DNA of 64,000 nucleotides, taken from contig FOCD01000002.1 of assembly GCA_900110015.1 (NCBI GenBank), positions 744,001-808,000 on the forward strand. The letters are read 5' to 3'. Position 1 is the stretch's first letter. Each line of letters begins with the position of its first letter. The notes below the pieces were generated by a model that was given only the letters and a program-made list of their open reading frames with translations, was not told the DNA's origin and did no database searches. This stretch comes from Terribacillus saccharophilus (lineage in GTDB: Bacteria; Bacillota; Bacilli; Bacillales; Amphibacillaceae). Of this stretch, positions 1 to 8,286 are shown piece by piece. The position numbers and the translations under genes were made by a program.

Positions 1-1636
1 TCAGCACTTCAGAGCCATTTGTACTTTTTAAGCCAATAGCATGTTTTGTTGCGAATAACGTAACTACTTCACCATCTACAGGAGATACTACTTCACCTAC
101 TGTCGGGAAGATTGCTGTACCTTTACCCATGATTTCCTGTGCAAATGTCGGATCACTTACTTCTGAAAGCGAGCGAACCTCTCCTGTTAGTGGACTAGCG
201 ATGACTTCAGATGCTCTCTCATCAGAATCTGTTTGTTCTGCTGTATCTACTGCTTTTTCTTCTGTTGTTTTTGTTTCTTCAGCAGGTGCTGCAACATCTT
301 CAAAGCCCATGATCCATGTCATAACAGCTGCTGCAACGAATGCCAGGACGAGACCAAGAATAGCAAAGATGAACTCTGGTCCTACGAAAGTCGGAAGACC
401 CGGAAGTCCTGCCATACCGGCAACGATATAAGCTTTTACATCTGTAAGTGCATATAATAATCCACCGGCAGCAGCACCAATCAAGGCTGCAACGAATGGT
501 TTCTTCAATCGCATATTAACCCCGTACATAGCAGGCTCTGTAACACCCATTGTTGCTGTTAAAGCAGTTGTGAAGGACAATGACTTGAATTTTTTGTTTT
601 TAGATCGCATTGCAACCGCAAATGCAGCACCAGCTTGTCCAAAGTTGGCAAGGAACATGGCTGGGATCATGTAATCAAAGCCATTTACTGCAATATTATT
701 CAGCATAATTGGTACAAGCGCGTAATGCATACCAGTTATGATGATAAGCGAGAACGTACCTGCAAGCAGGATCATAGCGACAATTCCAGCATTCTGGAAT
801 AAGAAGTTTGTTCCCGTAGACAAGTAGTTACCAGCTATAGCTCCAAGTGGTCCTACTGTAATCAAGGTAACTGGCACTACAACTAATAAAGTTACTGTCG
901 GGACAACGATCAGTTTTAAGGAAGCATGTGTTACACGGTCTACCCATTTCTCCACATAAGACGCAATCCAGATAGCCAGCAAGATTGGAATAACCGTAGA
1001 TGAATAGGTTGCGACTGTTACCGGCAATCCTACAAAGGAGATGGATCCTCCTTCTGCAAACATAGCAGTCAGCGTCGGATGCAGTATGGCTGCTCCTATC
1101 GCAGCTGCTACATACGGATTGGACCCGAATTTACGCGCTGCACTGATGGCCAGAAGTATCGGCAGGAAGTAGAACGCTCCGTCTCCAATTACAGTCAAAA
1201 TTTGATACGTCTGGGAGGCTTCTTGAAGCCAGCCGAATGTCACTAGCAACGCCGCAATACCCTTGATCATACCGGCACCAGCGATAGCTGGCAGAATCGG
1301 CGTGAATACACCGGAAATAACGTCGAAGATAGAGCTGATTACATTTTTCTTTTGTTTCGATTCTTCGCCTTCTGTACTCTTTGATTCACTTAAATTACTA
1401 TTTGCTATTATTTCTTTATAAACTTTAGGTACCTCATTGCCGATAATCAGCTGAAACTGACTGCCGCTGATATTCGAACCAAGAACACCATCTACCTGCT
1501 CCAGCGCTTGCCGATCTGCTTTACTGTTATCGTACAAGTTGAAGCGAAGACGTGTCATACAATGGATAACATTTTGTACGTTTGATTCTCCGCCTACTAA
1601 TTGCAAAATTTCTTCTGCTGTTTTACTATGATTCAT
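1..1636 (-). CDS. bglP: Beta-glucoside-type PTS permease, EIIBCA (3' end outside window)
   Basis: Phosphotransferase-system permease that imports and phosphorylates a sugar, most likely a beta-glucoside. Reading leftward from ATG 1636 after GGAGGG, the order is an EIIB domain (about residues 1-90, with the phosphoryl-accepting Cys26 in HCMTRLRF), a many-helix EIIC membrane domain (about 100-450), an acidic linker, and the start of an EIIA-Glc-like domain (ASPLTGEV...). The frame is open at base 1, so the IIA domain is cut by the window edge; the first IIA histidine (KHAIGL) is present, the phosphorylated one is not. Substrate is inferred from the LicT/BglG-type antiterminator target in the leader. 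A trehalose or sucrose permease of the same fold is possible but less likely. A partner phospho-beta-glucosidase and an antiterminator would be expected outside the window. Confidence 0.85.
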   Translation of the reverse strand, partial: MNHSKTAEEILQLVGGESNVQNVIHCMTRLRFNLYDNSKADRQALEQVDGVLGSNISGSQFQLIIGNEVPKVYKEIIANSNLSESKSTEGEESKQKKNVISSIFDVISGVFTPILPAIAGAGMIKGIAALLVTFGWLQEASQTYQILTVIGDGAFYFLPILLAISAARKFGSNPYVAAAIGAAILHPTLTAMFAEGGSISFVGLPVTVATYSSTVIPILLAIWIASYVEKWVDRVTHASLKLIVVPTVTLLVVVPVTLITVGPLGAIAGNYLSTGTNFLFQNAGIVAMILLAGTFSLIIITGMHYALVPIMLNNIAVNGFDYMIPAMFLANFGQAGAAFAVAMRSKNKKFKSLSFTTALTATMGVTEPAMYGVNMRLKKPFVAALIGAAAGGLLYALTDVKAYIVAGMAGLPGLPTFVGPEFIFAILGLVLAFVAAAVMTWIMGFEDVAAPAEETKTTEEKAVDTAEQTDSDERASEVIASPLTGEVRSLSEVSDPTFAQEIMGKGTAIFPTVGEVVSPVDGEVVTLFATKHAIGLKSTNGSEVL

Positions 1637-1668
1637 GATAGACCCTCCATTCGGGGATATTATAGTGA

Positions 1669-1692
1669 GGATAAAGGATGCCGCCTTTATCC
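1669..1692 (-). other. Stem-loop in PTS leader
   Basis: Perfect 9-bp inverted repeat (GGATAAAGG, 6-nt loop, CCTTTATCC) between the leader terminator and the start codon of the PTS gene. On the plus strand it is followed by six T and resembles an intrinsic terminator, but no plus-strand gene lies upstream. On the transcribed minus strand it has no T-run, so an mRNA-stability or translation-modulating role is more likely. This is inference. Confidence 0.45.
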
Positions 1693-1726
1693 TTTTTTGT
1701 TTGGGATAAGCATAAGGCTGGGACAC

Positions 1727-1813
1727 AAAAAAACCCAAACTACACCCCGTGCACAGAGTTACCTCTGTCTTCGGAATATAATTTAGGTTTTGCCTGCTTA
1801 TCAGTAACAATCC
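1727..1813 (-). promoter_or_regulatory. Ribonucleic antiterminator (RAT) overlapping a leader terminator
   Basis: In the leader of the PTS gene, 1782-1813 on the minus strand reads as a classical BglG/LicT-family RNA target (GGATTGTTACTG, then GCAGGCAAAACC). Its 3' end (AACCTAAA, 1782-1789) can instead pair with TTTGGGTT (1732-1739), followed by a run of seven T, with an inner ACAGAG/CTCTGT hairpin at 1753-1768. RAT and terminator are therefore mutually exclusive, as in the bgl and lic systems. The expected trans factor is a PRD-containing antiterminator that is not in this window. Confidence 0.85.
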
Positions 1814-1852
1814 TAAAGGATAGTTGTATTCGGTTGTTTGTATTACACACTC

Positions 1853-1889
1853 AATTTATCATGTAAGCGGATTATTGTCAACGCTTTCA
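1853..1889 (-). promoter_or_regulatory. SigmaA promoter overlapped by a cre box (PTS gene)
   Basis: Minus strand: -35 TTGACA (1876-1881), 17-bp spacer, -10 TAAATT (1853-1858). The sequence TGAAAGCGTTGACA (1876-1889) fits the CcpA cre consensus TGWNANCGNTNWCA at every position and covers the -35 box. CcpA binding would block RNA polymerase directly, so the PTS gene should be repressed by glucose as well as controlled by antitermination. Confidence 0.8.
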
Positions 1890-2039
1890 ATATTTTTTTT
1901 TATTCGTTCTGATAGATATCATTTGTTGCTGGCGTAATAGAAAATAGAATTCATTTAAACGATTAAGTTAAGCAATAGTAACCGGTTTCTTCTGTCTTAC
2001 ATAGGCTATGGCACATGATGAGATGAAGGAGGAACCCGC

Positions 2040-3452
2040 TTGACAGACTTGACGATGGCCCATTGGATGTATCTTGCAGGAACACTTTTAATTATTTTAA
2101 CGATGCTTTTTCGACAAAATGTGCTGGTTCCATCATTATTGATGACCTTCTTAGTGGGTTGGATGTACACGGGGACGCTTGTAGAAGGACTGCAGGCAAC
2201 CTTCAGTGCAAGTCTTACAGCTGCTTCAGAGCTATTTAATATCTTCTTAATTATTACCATTATGACTGCTCTGCTGCAGTCTTTAAAAGCATTGCAGGCT
2301 GATGAGCGGATGATTCGTCCTTTTGGTTATATTATGACGAACGGCCATACTTCCTTTTGGGTATTGGCATTCATTACGTACTGTATTTCCCTATTCTTTT
2401 GGCCTACACCTGCAGTGCCGCTCGTAGGTGCAATTCTGCTCCCTGTTGCTATCAAAGCCGGTCTGCCGCCATTAGCCACTGGTGTGGCAATGGCGATTGC
2501 CGGCCAGGGTATGGCGCTTTCTTCTGACTATATTATTAAGATCGCACCGATGCTGAGTGCTACAGCCGCTGGTGTAGAAACTGCTGAAGTGGCAGACAAA
2601 GCGCTTATATTATCGCTTATTACCGGGATCACAGCCTTGCTACTAGCATACTTCCGTATTCGAAAGAAAATCTCTTCTCCTTCCATTGTGCACCTGGAAA
2701 GATGGAACGGGAACGATACGTCTAGTGAAGATCATTCAGGTAAAAAACCTAGATTCAGTATCTTGTTTGCAATTTTGGTGCCCGCAGCCTTTCTTGTTGT
2801 CGTTATCTACATGGCTTATACGGCCTTTAGCAATACCGCTTCTCTTGAAGGTGGGGCTGGTGCTGCTTTAATCGGAGGTACTGCAATTCTGCTTATGATT
2901 GCAGCAGCGATTGCTTACAGTTGGAAACAGTCCTTGCATAATGTGAGTGACCACTTGGTAGATGGCTTTACCTTTGCTTTTCGGGCAATGGGGCCGGTTA
3001 TTCCGATTGCAGGATTCTTCTTTTTAGGAAGCGGAGAAATATCTGCCAGGATATTCGGCCTGGAAGATGCCGCTGGGGCTCCTTCCTTTCTGTTTGATTT
3101 AGTAGAGGCTGGTCAGAACTATATTCCAGAGAATCCAATTTTCGCTGGATTTGGTTTGCTGATAGTCGGAATGGTAACTGGGCTGGATGGTTCAGGCTTT
3201 TCCGGACTCCCTCTCGTCGGAGCCCTTTCAGGTGCCCTAGCACCTGCTGTCGGTATGGATGCTTCTACGCTTGCTGCAATTGGGCAAATGGGAGCGGTTT
3301 GGGTTGGCGGCGGCACGCTGATTGCCTGGTCCTCTATTGTAGCAATCGCTGGATTTGCACGAGTGCCGGTGATGGAATTAGTACGGCAGTGTTTTATCCC
3401 AGTCGTTATCGGACTTTTACTTTCTACCACCATCGGAATTTGGTTATTATAA
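2040..3452 (+). CDS. Multi-helix permease of uncertain family
   Basis: Integral membrane protein of 470 aa with about 11-12 hydrophobic segments and a hydrophilic loop near residues 215-240. The small-residue-rich stretches (about residues 375-430, including a GLDGSGFSGLP segment) resemble the substrate-binding hairpins of gluconate/ion-transporter superfamily carriers. I do not recognise the substrate. Start is TTG 2040, set by a good AAGGAGG at 2026-2032; there is no nearby ATG with a better site. It is a single gene, divergent from the PTS operon and closed by its own terminator. Confidence 0.6.
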   Translation: MTDLTMAHWMYLAGTLLIILTMLFRQNVLVPSLLMTFLVGWMYTGTLVEGLQATFSASLTAASELFNIFLIITIMTALLQSLKALQADERMIRPFGYIMTNGHTSFWVLAFITYCISLFFWPTPAVPLVGAILLPVAIKAGLPPLATGVAMAIAGQGMALSSDYIIKIAPMLSATAAGVETAEVADKALILSLITGITALLLAYFRIRKKISSPSIVHLERWNGNDTSSEDHSGKKPRFSILFAILVPAAFLVVVIYMAYTAFSNTASLEGGAGAALIGGTAILLMIAAAIAYSWKQSLHNVSDHLVDGFTFAFRAMGPVIPIAGFFFLGSGEISARIFGLEDAAGAPSFLFDLVEAGQNYIPENPIFAGFGLLIVGMVTGLDGSGFSGLPLVGALSGALAPAVGMDASTLAAIGQMGAVWVGGGTLIAWSSIVAIAGFARVPVMELVRQCFIPVVIGLLLSTTIGIWLL

Positions 3453-3492
3453 GAAATACAGAGACTTTAGACATAAGTGTTTTACCCAATTC

Positions 3493-3544
3493 AAAAACCG
3501 TACTAAGTGAGATCTTCTTTATGAAGATTTAAGTACGGTTTTTC
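3493..3544. terminator. Bidirectional intrinsic terminator
   Basis: Arms AAAACCGTACT and AGTACGGTTTT flank a loop that contains a smaller hairpin (ATCTTCTTTATGAAGAT). T-runs occur on both strands, so it can serve the permease on its left and the esterase converging from its right. Confidence 0.8.
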
Positions 3545-3614
3545 TATTACAATGCTTGTATAATTTTATAGATTTCTCCCATCATCGACTTGGTAGGCTA
3601 ACGGCATATCACAA

Positions 3615-4538
3615 TCATTTATGCAGAGCTTGTTTCAGCTGAGCAGCCCCTTCTGCTACAGCTTGATACGCTTCTTCTACCTCAGCTGTAAAACCAGCAA
3701 AGCCATGAATCAGCCCATCGTAATTTTTCAGGAATACATCGACACCCACCTGCTTTAAACGTTCAGCATACGCCTGTGCTTCGTCCCGCAGCGGATCATA
3801 TTGAGCTGTCAAAATCGCTGCAGGCGGTAATGTATGCAGAAGCTCAGAATGAACTGGTGATGCATACGGGTTAAGACGATCTGCTTCTGTTCGATAATAA
3901 TGGCTTCGGAACCAATTCATCAAACGTTTGGTCAACAAATATCCTTCCGCGTTTTCACGCAAAGAAGCTGGCTCTTCTCCGATATAACCTATCGATGGGT
4001 ACAAAAGTAATTGGAATACAGGTTTTTGTCCGTTTTTTTCTTCTGCTATCAGACATAATACTGTTGCAAGATTCCCCCCTGCACTATCTCCTCCAACAGC
4101 GATCTTGTCTTGATCAATTCCTAATCGGTCTGCATTGGCGGCTATCCATTGGAAGGAATCATAAGCATCTTCCACTGCCGCTGGGAATTTATGTTCTGGC
4201 GCCAGACGGTAATCTACCGAGATTACTGTACAATCTGCCAAATTGGCAATTTCGCGGCAAGTAGCATCGTGCGAATCAATGCTGCCAACCACCCAGCCGC
4301 CGCCATGATAAAAGACAAGGGCCGGCTGCGTTTTATTTTCAGAACGATAGATACGGATTGGCAGCGTCCTATCATGTAATTCGATCTGGCTGTCTTCTAC
4401 TTTAGCCACTTCTTGTTTCGGTGCATCTTCCTGCATCCTCGCCTGGTTGCGAAACTGCTCAGGTGAGACCGATTCAAGCGATATCGGATGGGCATTTACT
4501 TCTTTTAAAAATGCCTCTATTTTTGGATTCAATCCCAT
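3615..4538 (-). CDS. Alpha/beta-hydrolase esterase/lipase, HSL family
   Basis: Cytoplasmic carboxylesterase of 307 aa, the usual length for the hormone-sensitive-lipase (GDXG) family. The oxyanion-hole motif HGGGW is at 78-82, the nucleophile elbow GDSAG at 150-154 (Ser152), the acid is probably Asp248 (YDPLRDE) and the base His278 (IHGF). Natural substrate cannot be read from sequence; short-chain acyl esters are typical of the family. ATG 4538 follows AAAGGGGG at good spacing. The gene is monocistronic, converging on the permease and divergent from the MFS gene. Confidence 0.88.
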   Translation of the reverse strand: MGLNPKIEAFLKEVNAHPISLESVSPEQFRNQARMQEDAPKQEVAKVEDSQIELHDRTLPIRIYRSENKTQPALVFYHGGGWVVGSIDSHDATCREIANLADCTVISVDYRLAPEHKFPAAVEDAYDSFQWIAANADRLGIDQDKIAVGGDSAGGNLATVLCLIAEEKNGQKPVFQLLLYPSIGYIGEEPASLRENAEGYLLTKRLMNWFRSHYYRTEADRLNPYASPVHSELLHTLPPAAILTAQYDPLRDEAQAYAERLKQVGVDVFLKNYDGLIHGFAGFTAEVEEAYQAVAEGAAQLKQALHK

Positions 4539-4665
4539 GCTATTTCCCCCTTTATATTCCTATTCATTTTTCCACTATCTCACTGCAATTTAAACATCGG
4601 TGCATTGCAGCAACACCAGTCAAGGTTTACAATAAGATAATTCGAAACTGATGGGGGTACAGCAT

Positions 4666-5847
4666 GTGAAGAAATCAACGTATATCTGGTTAGGCATCGC
4701 TTTATTCGTAGCAGCACTTAATTTACGTCCGGCAATTAATTCAATTTCTCCGCTTATTGAAATCATCCAATCTGAATTACATATGAATGCATCTAGTGCA
4801 AGCCTGCTCACTTCCATACCCGTATTATGTATGGGTATCTTTTCGCCGGCTGCTGCCAAATTAGCCAATCGCTTTTCACTTGAATATGTGATTGGCTGGT
4901 CCTTAGCCGTTATTGGCGTTGGTACCATTATTCGCCTGTTCACACATACTTCTTTCTTCCTGCTGATTACAGCTTTCTTGGCAGGTATCGGTATTGCAGC
5001 CGCGGGCCCGCTGCTTTCAGGTTTCATAAAAAAATACTTTCCTAATAATAGTGCGGTCATGATTAGTATTTATACCGCCGCTCTGGCTGTTGGTGCTGGT
5101 CTGGCTTCAGGAGGCGTAGCACCTATTCAGCATCTATTCGACTCCTGGCAAATCGCTTTGGCTGCTTGGTCATTTTTAGCACTGCTTGCAATTGTCATTT
5201 GGGTCCTCGTCGTCTTGCCTCAAAAAAAGAAAGACAGGGCAATTCAAACTTTCGGCGGCGCTGAGAAACTGCCATGGAATCAATGGAATGCCTGGCTTCT
5301 CACCTTCTCTTTTGGCGGTATGGCGTTCATTTTCTATTCCTTGACTGCCTGGCTTCCTCCTATCGTAGAAAACATGGGTTACAGCAAGGTGTACGCGGCC
5401 AACTTGCTCGTCATTTTTATGGTTCTGCAAGTACCAGCTAACTTGGCTGTACCTTATTTGCTGAAGAAGATTCCAAGCCGTCTGTTCTGGCTTGTCACGG
5501 CCGCCATATTCGAACTGATCGGCTTTGGAATGATTTTCTTATCCTTCCTTCCTTGGCTGGCAGCCTGCTTCATCGGTCTCGGTGCTGGCGGCTTGTTCGC
5601 AATGAACTTGCTGCTGCCCATCGATGTGACAACTACCCATCAGGCGGCCGCGTCCTGGTCGGCCATGGTGCAGGCAGTTGGTTATATCATCGGATCATTC
5701 GGCCCTATTATTCTAGGAGCTGTCAACGATATGACGGGAAGCTTTTCTTATTCTCTCTTTGTATTGATAGCTGTGAATCTTTTAATGATCGTGATGCAGG
5801 TTCTCTCCGTCAAAAGGAACTTCAAACAAGAAAAAATCGCCTCCTGA
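4666..5847 (+). CDS. MFS transporter, CynX/NimT-like
   Basis: Twelve-helix major facilitator of about 393 aa. The N-terminal ALNLRPAINSISPL stretch and LLTSIPVLCMG segment are typical of the CynX/NimT (cyanate/nitroimidazole-type) MFS branch found widely in Bacillus. Substrate unknown. An upstream ATG at 4651 is in frame, but the purine-rich GGGGGT at 4653-4658 sits at the right distance for GTG 4666, so I prefer that start. Single gene without an adjacent regulator. Confidence 0.75.
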   Translation: MKKSTYIWLGIALFVAALNLRPAINSISPLIEIIQSELHMNASSASLLTSIPVLCMGIFSPAAAKLANRFSLEYVIGWSLAVIGVGTIIRLFTHTSFFLLITAFLAGIGIAAAGPLLSGFIKKYFPNNSAVMISIYTAALAVGAGLASGGVAPIQHLFDSWQIALAAWSFLALLAIVIWVLVVLPQKKKDRAIQTFGGAEKLPWNQWNAWLLTFSFGGMAFIFYSLTAWLPPIVENMGYSKVYAANLLVIFMVLQVPANLAVPYLLKKIPSRLFWLVTAAIFELIGFGMIFLSFLPWLAACFIGLGAGGLFAMNLLLPIDVTTTHQAAASWSAMVQAVGYIIGSFGPIILGAVNDMTGSFSYSLFVLIAVNLLMIVMQVLSVKRNFKQEKIAS

Positions 5848-5925
5848 CCTAAAATTGGATGATTAACAGTTTGCTAGATTGGGTATCTTATTACTACAAA
5901 CCCAATCACAAGGAGGATTCAAATC

Positions 5926-6042
5926 ATGAGTTCATTAACAAAAGACGTTTTCACCACATATGCCGAGGAAAATACATTCGAGTTAGAGCCATACTTAGAT
6001 CATCTGTTTGAATTGAATGAAGAAGAATCCGATAACGAATAA
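5926..6042 (+). CDS. 38-aa acidic peptide, unknown function
   Basis: Short open frame (MSSLTKDVF to the C-terminal ESDNE) preceded by a near-perfect AAGGAGG 8 nt from the ATG and followed directly by a strong terminator, so it looks like a complete, independently expressed small gene. The product has no signal peptide or membrane segment. It is rich in Asp/Glu (11 of 38 residues) with four Leu and four Phe/Tyr in the middle, compatible with an amphipathic helix. I do not recognise the family. A small regulatory or adaptor protein is possible; coding rests on the ribosome binding site and terminator. Confidence 0.6.
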   Translation: MSSLTKDVFTTYAEENTFELEPYLDHLFELNEEESDNE

Positions 6043-6049
6043 ATAAATA

Positions 6050-6090
6050 AAAAAAGAAGCAGCGGCTGCGGAACCACTGCTTCTTTTTTT
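6050..6090. terminator. Bidirectional intrinsic terminator
   Basis: Imperfect stem AAAGAAGCAGcGG / CCaCTGCTTCTTT with an 8-nt loop and T-runs on both strands, lying between the 38-aa gene and the converging GntR gene. Confidence 0.8.
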
Positions 6091-6802
6091 ATTCCCCTTT
6101 TTTCTCCTGCTGCCCTTCAAGAATCTTCTTCTGTACGAAGCGCAGGTGATCGTACATTGCTGTGTGTGCTTTGTATGCATCTCTTTCCTTCAAAGCTTCA
6201 TATATACGTTTATGGTGTGCTACTGTCTTTTCTTTTTCCCTAACAATAATATGGTTATTGATTTTTGCATGATATAAAAGTAGCGAATGAATCATACCAT
6301 CGAGAATCAAGTTGTTCGCACTTAAGGCAATGATCCGGTGAAATTGTTTATCTGCTTGACCGTAGTTATTATCCTTAGATTCCTCAATTTCCAGAATCGT
6401 TTCATACAGCTCTACCAGCTGTTCGTCGGTAATCTTCTCCGTTGCGATAGTAATCAGTCCGAGCTCCAAAACGATCCTTGCCTCTATAATCGCTTGGATA
6501 TTATCGCTTGCCAAATTGAGCATATCGGAGAAAGGTGCCGAGCCAACCTTCAGATTGAAGTATGTGCCTTCCCTTGTTTTACGTGTAATGATGCCGAGGG
6601 TCTCCAATGCACTCAAGGCTTCGCGCAAAACAGTACGGCTAACTCCAAGGATTGTGATGAACTCCGCTTCGGTCGGCAGCTTATCCCCTGGCTTCAGCTG
6701 GCCGCTCGACAGCAGATGCAAAATACGCTCCACCACTTGCTTAGATAATGTTTTTCTGTTCACGTGCTCCACGTTCATTTGCAATGGGTCTCTCTCCATC
6801 AT
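6089..6802 (-). CDS. ycbG: GntR-family (FadR/FCD subfamily) regulator of the glucarate genes
   Basis: DNA-binding repressor of about 237 aa. The N-terminal winged helix covers residues 10-75 (LSKQVVERILHLL, PTEAEF, GVSRTVLREALSAL, GTYF). The C-terminal all-helical FCD ligand domain has conserved acidic and His residues (EARIVLELG, QFHRIIA, HHKRIYEAL). It occupies the position of ycbG beside the B. subtilis glucarate genes, so glucarate or a pathway intermediate is the likely effector. ATG 6802 is chosen because AAAGG lies 9 nt upstream; in-frame GTG 6811 is too close to that site. A palindrome in the KDG dehydratase promoter is a good candidate for its operator. Confidence 0.8.
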   Translation of the reverse strand: MMERDPLQMNVEHVNRKTLSKQVVERILHLLSSGQLKPGDKLPTEAEFITILGVSRTVLREALSALETLGIITRKTREGTYFNLKVGSAPFSDMLNLASDNIQAIIEARIVLELGLITIATEKITDEQLVELYETILEIEESKDNNYGQADKQFHRIIALSANNLILDGMIHSLLLYHAKINNHIIVREKEKTVAHHKRIYEALKERDAYKAHTAMYDHLRFVQKKILEGQQEKKGE

Positions 6803-6830
6803 GTCCAACACCTTTATATGTGATAAACCT

Positions 6831-6859
6831 ATGATACTGGGAATGGCACAAAATTACAA
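6831..6859 (-). promoter_or_regulatory. Promoter of the GntR-family gene
   Basis: Minus strand -35 TTGTAA (6854-6859), 17-bp spacer, -10 TATCAT (6831-6836), just downstream of the gudD terminator. The regulator can therefore be expressed independently of the catabolic operon. Confidence 0.6.
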
Positions 6860-6866
6860 ACGCATA

Positions 6867-6896
6867 CAAAAGAGCCGCTCAATGAAGAACGGCTCC
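6867..6896 (-). terminator. Terminator after gudD
   Basis: Stem GAGCCG / CGGCTC with a 12-nt loop followed by TTTT on the minus strand. Confidence 0.65.
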
Positions 6897-6903
6897 ACAT
6901 CTA

Positions 6904-8268
6904 TCATCGAACAAGACAAGGCTTCTTGTTGTTGAACTTCCAATCCCGAATCAAATATTGCATAGCAGCAGCATCATCACGAGCGCCAAGTCCCATGGAT
7001 TTATACAGCTTATGAGCTTCCTCAACCTGTTCCATATCAATCTCGATTCCCAGACCAGGCTTATCTGGTACCGCTAGCTTTCCTCCGGTAATCTCATAAG
7101 GCTCCTTCGTCAATCGCTGCCCATCCTGCCAAATCCAATGTGTATCGATAGCTGTGATATTCCCAGGTGCTGCCGCTGCAACATGTGTGAACATAGCCAA
7201 AGATATATCAAAATGATTGTTGGAATGCGAGCCCCAGGTGAGTCCCCATTCATGGCACATTTGCGCCACACGTACGGATCCCTGCATCGTCCAGAAATGC
7301 GGATCGGCAAGCGGAATATCTACCGCCTGTGACTGGATGGCGTGCCCCATCTGACGCCAGTCCGTAGCTATCATATTCGTAGCTGTCGGCAAGCCGGTAG
7401 CTCTCCGGAATTCCGCCATAACCTCGCGTGAGGAATAGCCGTTCTCTGCCCCGCAAGGATCCTCTGCATACGCCAAGATATCATGCTTGCCTTTACAGAG
7501 ACGGATTGCTTCATCCAGTGACCATGCCCCATTTGGATCAAGTGTGATCCGGGCATCCGGGAATCGCTTAGCTAATGCCTCAATTGCCTGAATTTCCTCT
7601 TCACCAGCCAATACGCCTCCCTTTAATTTAAAATCTCGGAAACCATACTTTTCGTAAGTTGCCTCTGCCAGACGTACGATGGCTTCCGGTGTTAATGCTT
7701 CTTCATTACGTAAACGGAACCAATCCGATGTTGCATCAGGCTCACTCTTGTACTTCAGATCAGTCTGTCCGCGATCACCGATATAGAACAAATACCCAAG
7801 CACATCCACTTCGCTTCGCTGCTGCCCTTCTCCTAGAAGTGCAGCAGCTGGAACGTGCAGGAACTTACCAAGCAAGTCGAGCATCGCAGCCTCCAGTGCG
7901 GTCACGACATGGATCGTTGTACGCAAATCGAAGGTCTGTTCACCCCTTCCACCTGCATCTTGATGAGCGAATTGCTGTCTTACTTGATTAAGGATTGCTT
8001 GATATGAGGCGATTGACTCTCCTATTACAAAGGTTTTTGTCTTCTCAAGTGTCTGTCTGATTTTCTCCCCTCCAGGCACCTCTCCGACACCAACAGCTCC
8101 AGTATTGTCCTTGAGAATAACAATATTACGTGTGAAATAAGGACCGTGTGCACCGCTTAAATTAAGCAGCATGCTGTCCCGGCCAGCCACCGGAATCACT
8201 TGCATTTCCGTAACAGCTGGCACGTGATTTGATTTCTCTGCTTTTATATTTTCTGATACGTGGTTCAT
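6904..8268 (-). CDS. gudD: Glucarate dehydratase
   Basis: Enolase-superfamily enzyme that dehydrates D-glucarate to 5-dehydro-4-deoxy-D-glucarate. Visible active-site elements are the KxK pair (DFKLKGG, a typical superfamily base), metal ligands in LDPNGAW and YAEDPCG, and the catalytic His region [13 protein letters not shown]. With ATG 8268 the product is 454 aa, matching the usual family length; AAGGGG lies about 8 nt upstream. A TTG at 8286 in frame would overlap that ribosome site. It follows gudP by 18 nt and is the last gene before a terminator. Confidence 0.93.
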   Translation of the reverse strand: MNHVSENIKAEKSNHVPAVTEMQVIPVAGRDSMLLNLSGAHGPYFTRNIVILKDNTGAVGVGEVPGGEKIRQTLEKTKTFVIGESIASYQAILNQVRQQFAHQDAGGRGEQTFDLRTTIHVVTALEAAMLDLLGKFLHVPAAALLGEGQQRSEVDVLGYLFYIGDRGQTDLKYKSEPDATSDWFRLRNEEALTPEAIVRLAEATYEKYGFRDFKLKGGVLAGEEEIQAIEALAKRFPDARITLDPNGAWSLDEAIRLCKGKHDILAYAEDPCGAENGYSSREVMAEFRRATGLPTATNMIATDWRQMGHAIQSQAVDIPLADPHFWTMQGSVRVAQMCHEWGLTWGSHSNNHFDISLAMFTHVAAAAPGNITAIDTHWIWQDGQRLTKEPYEITGGKLAVPDKPGLGIEIDMEQVEEAHKLYKSMGLGARDDAAAMQYLIRDWKFNNKKPCLVR

Positions 8269-8286
8269 ACTTCTATCCCCTTCCAA

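Noticed and set aside
129-457. Plus-strand frames of 74 and 100 codons near the left edge
   Set aside because: They are antisense to the conserved EIIC/EIIA region of the PTS permease.
1669-1698. Plus-strand intrinsic terminator near 1.68 kb as proof of an upstream plus-strand gene
   Set aside because: The DNA before it on the plus strand is antisense to the PTS gene with no promoter or credible frame, so the stem is treated as part of the minus-strand leader.
1601-1866. Plus-strand frames of about 60 codons opposite the PTS start and leader
   Set aside because: They cover the RAT, terminator and coding start of the PTS gene on the other strand and have no ribosome sites.
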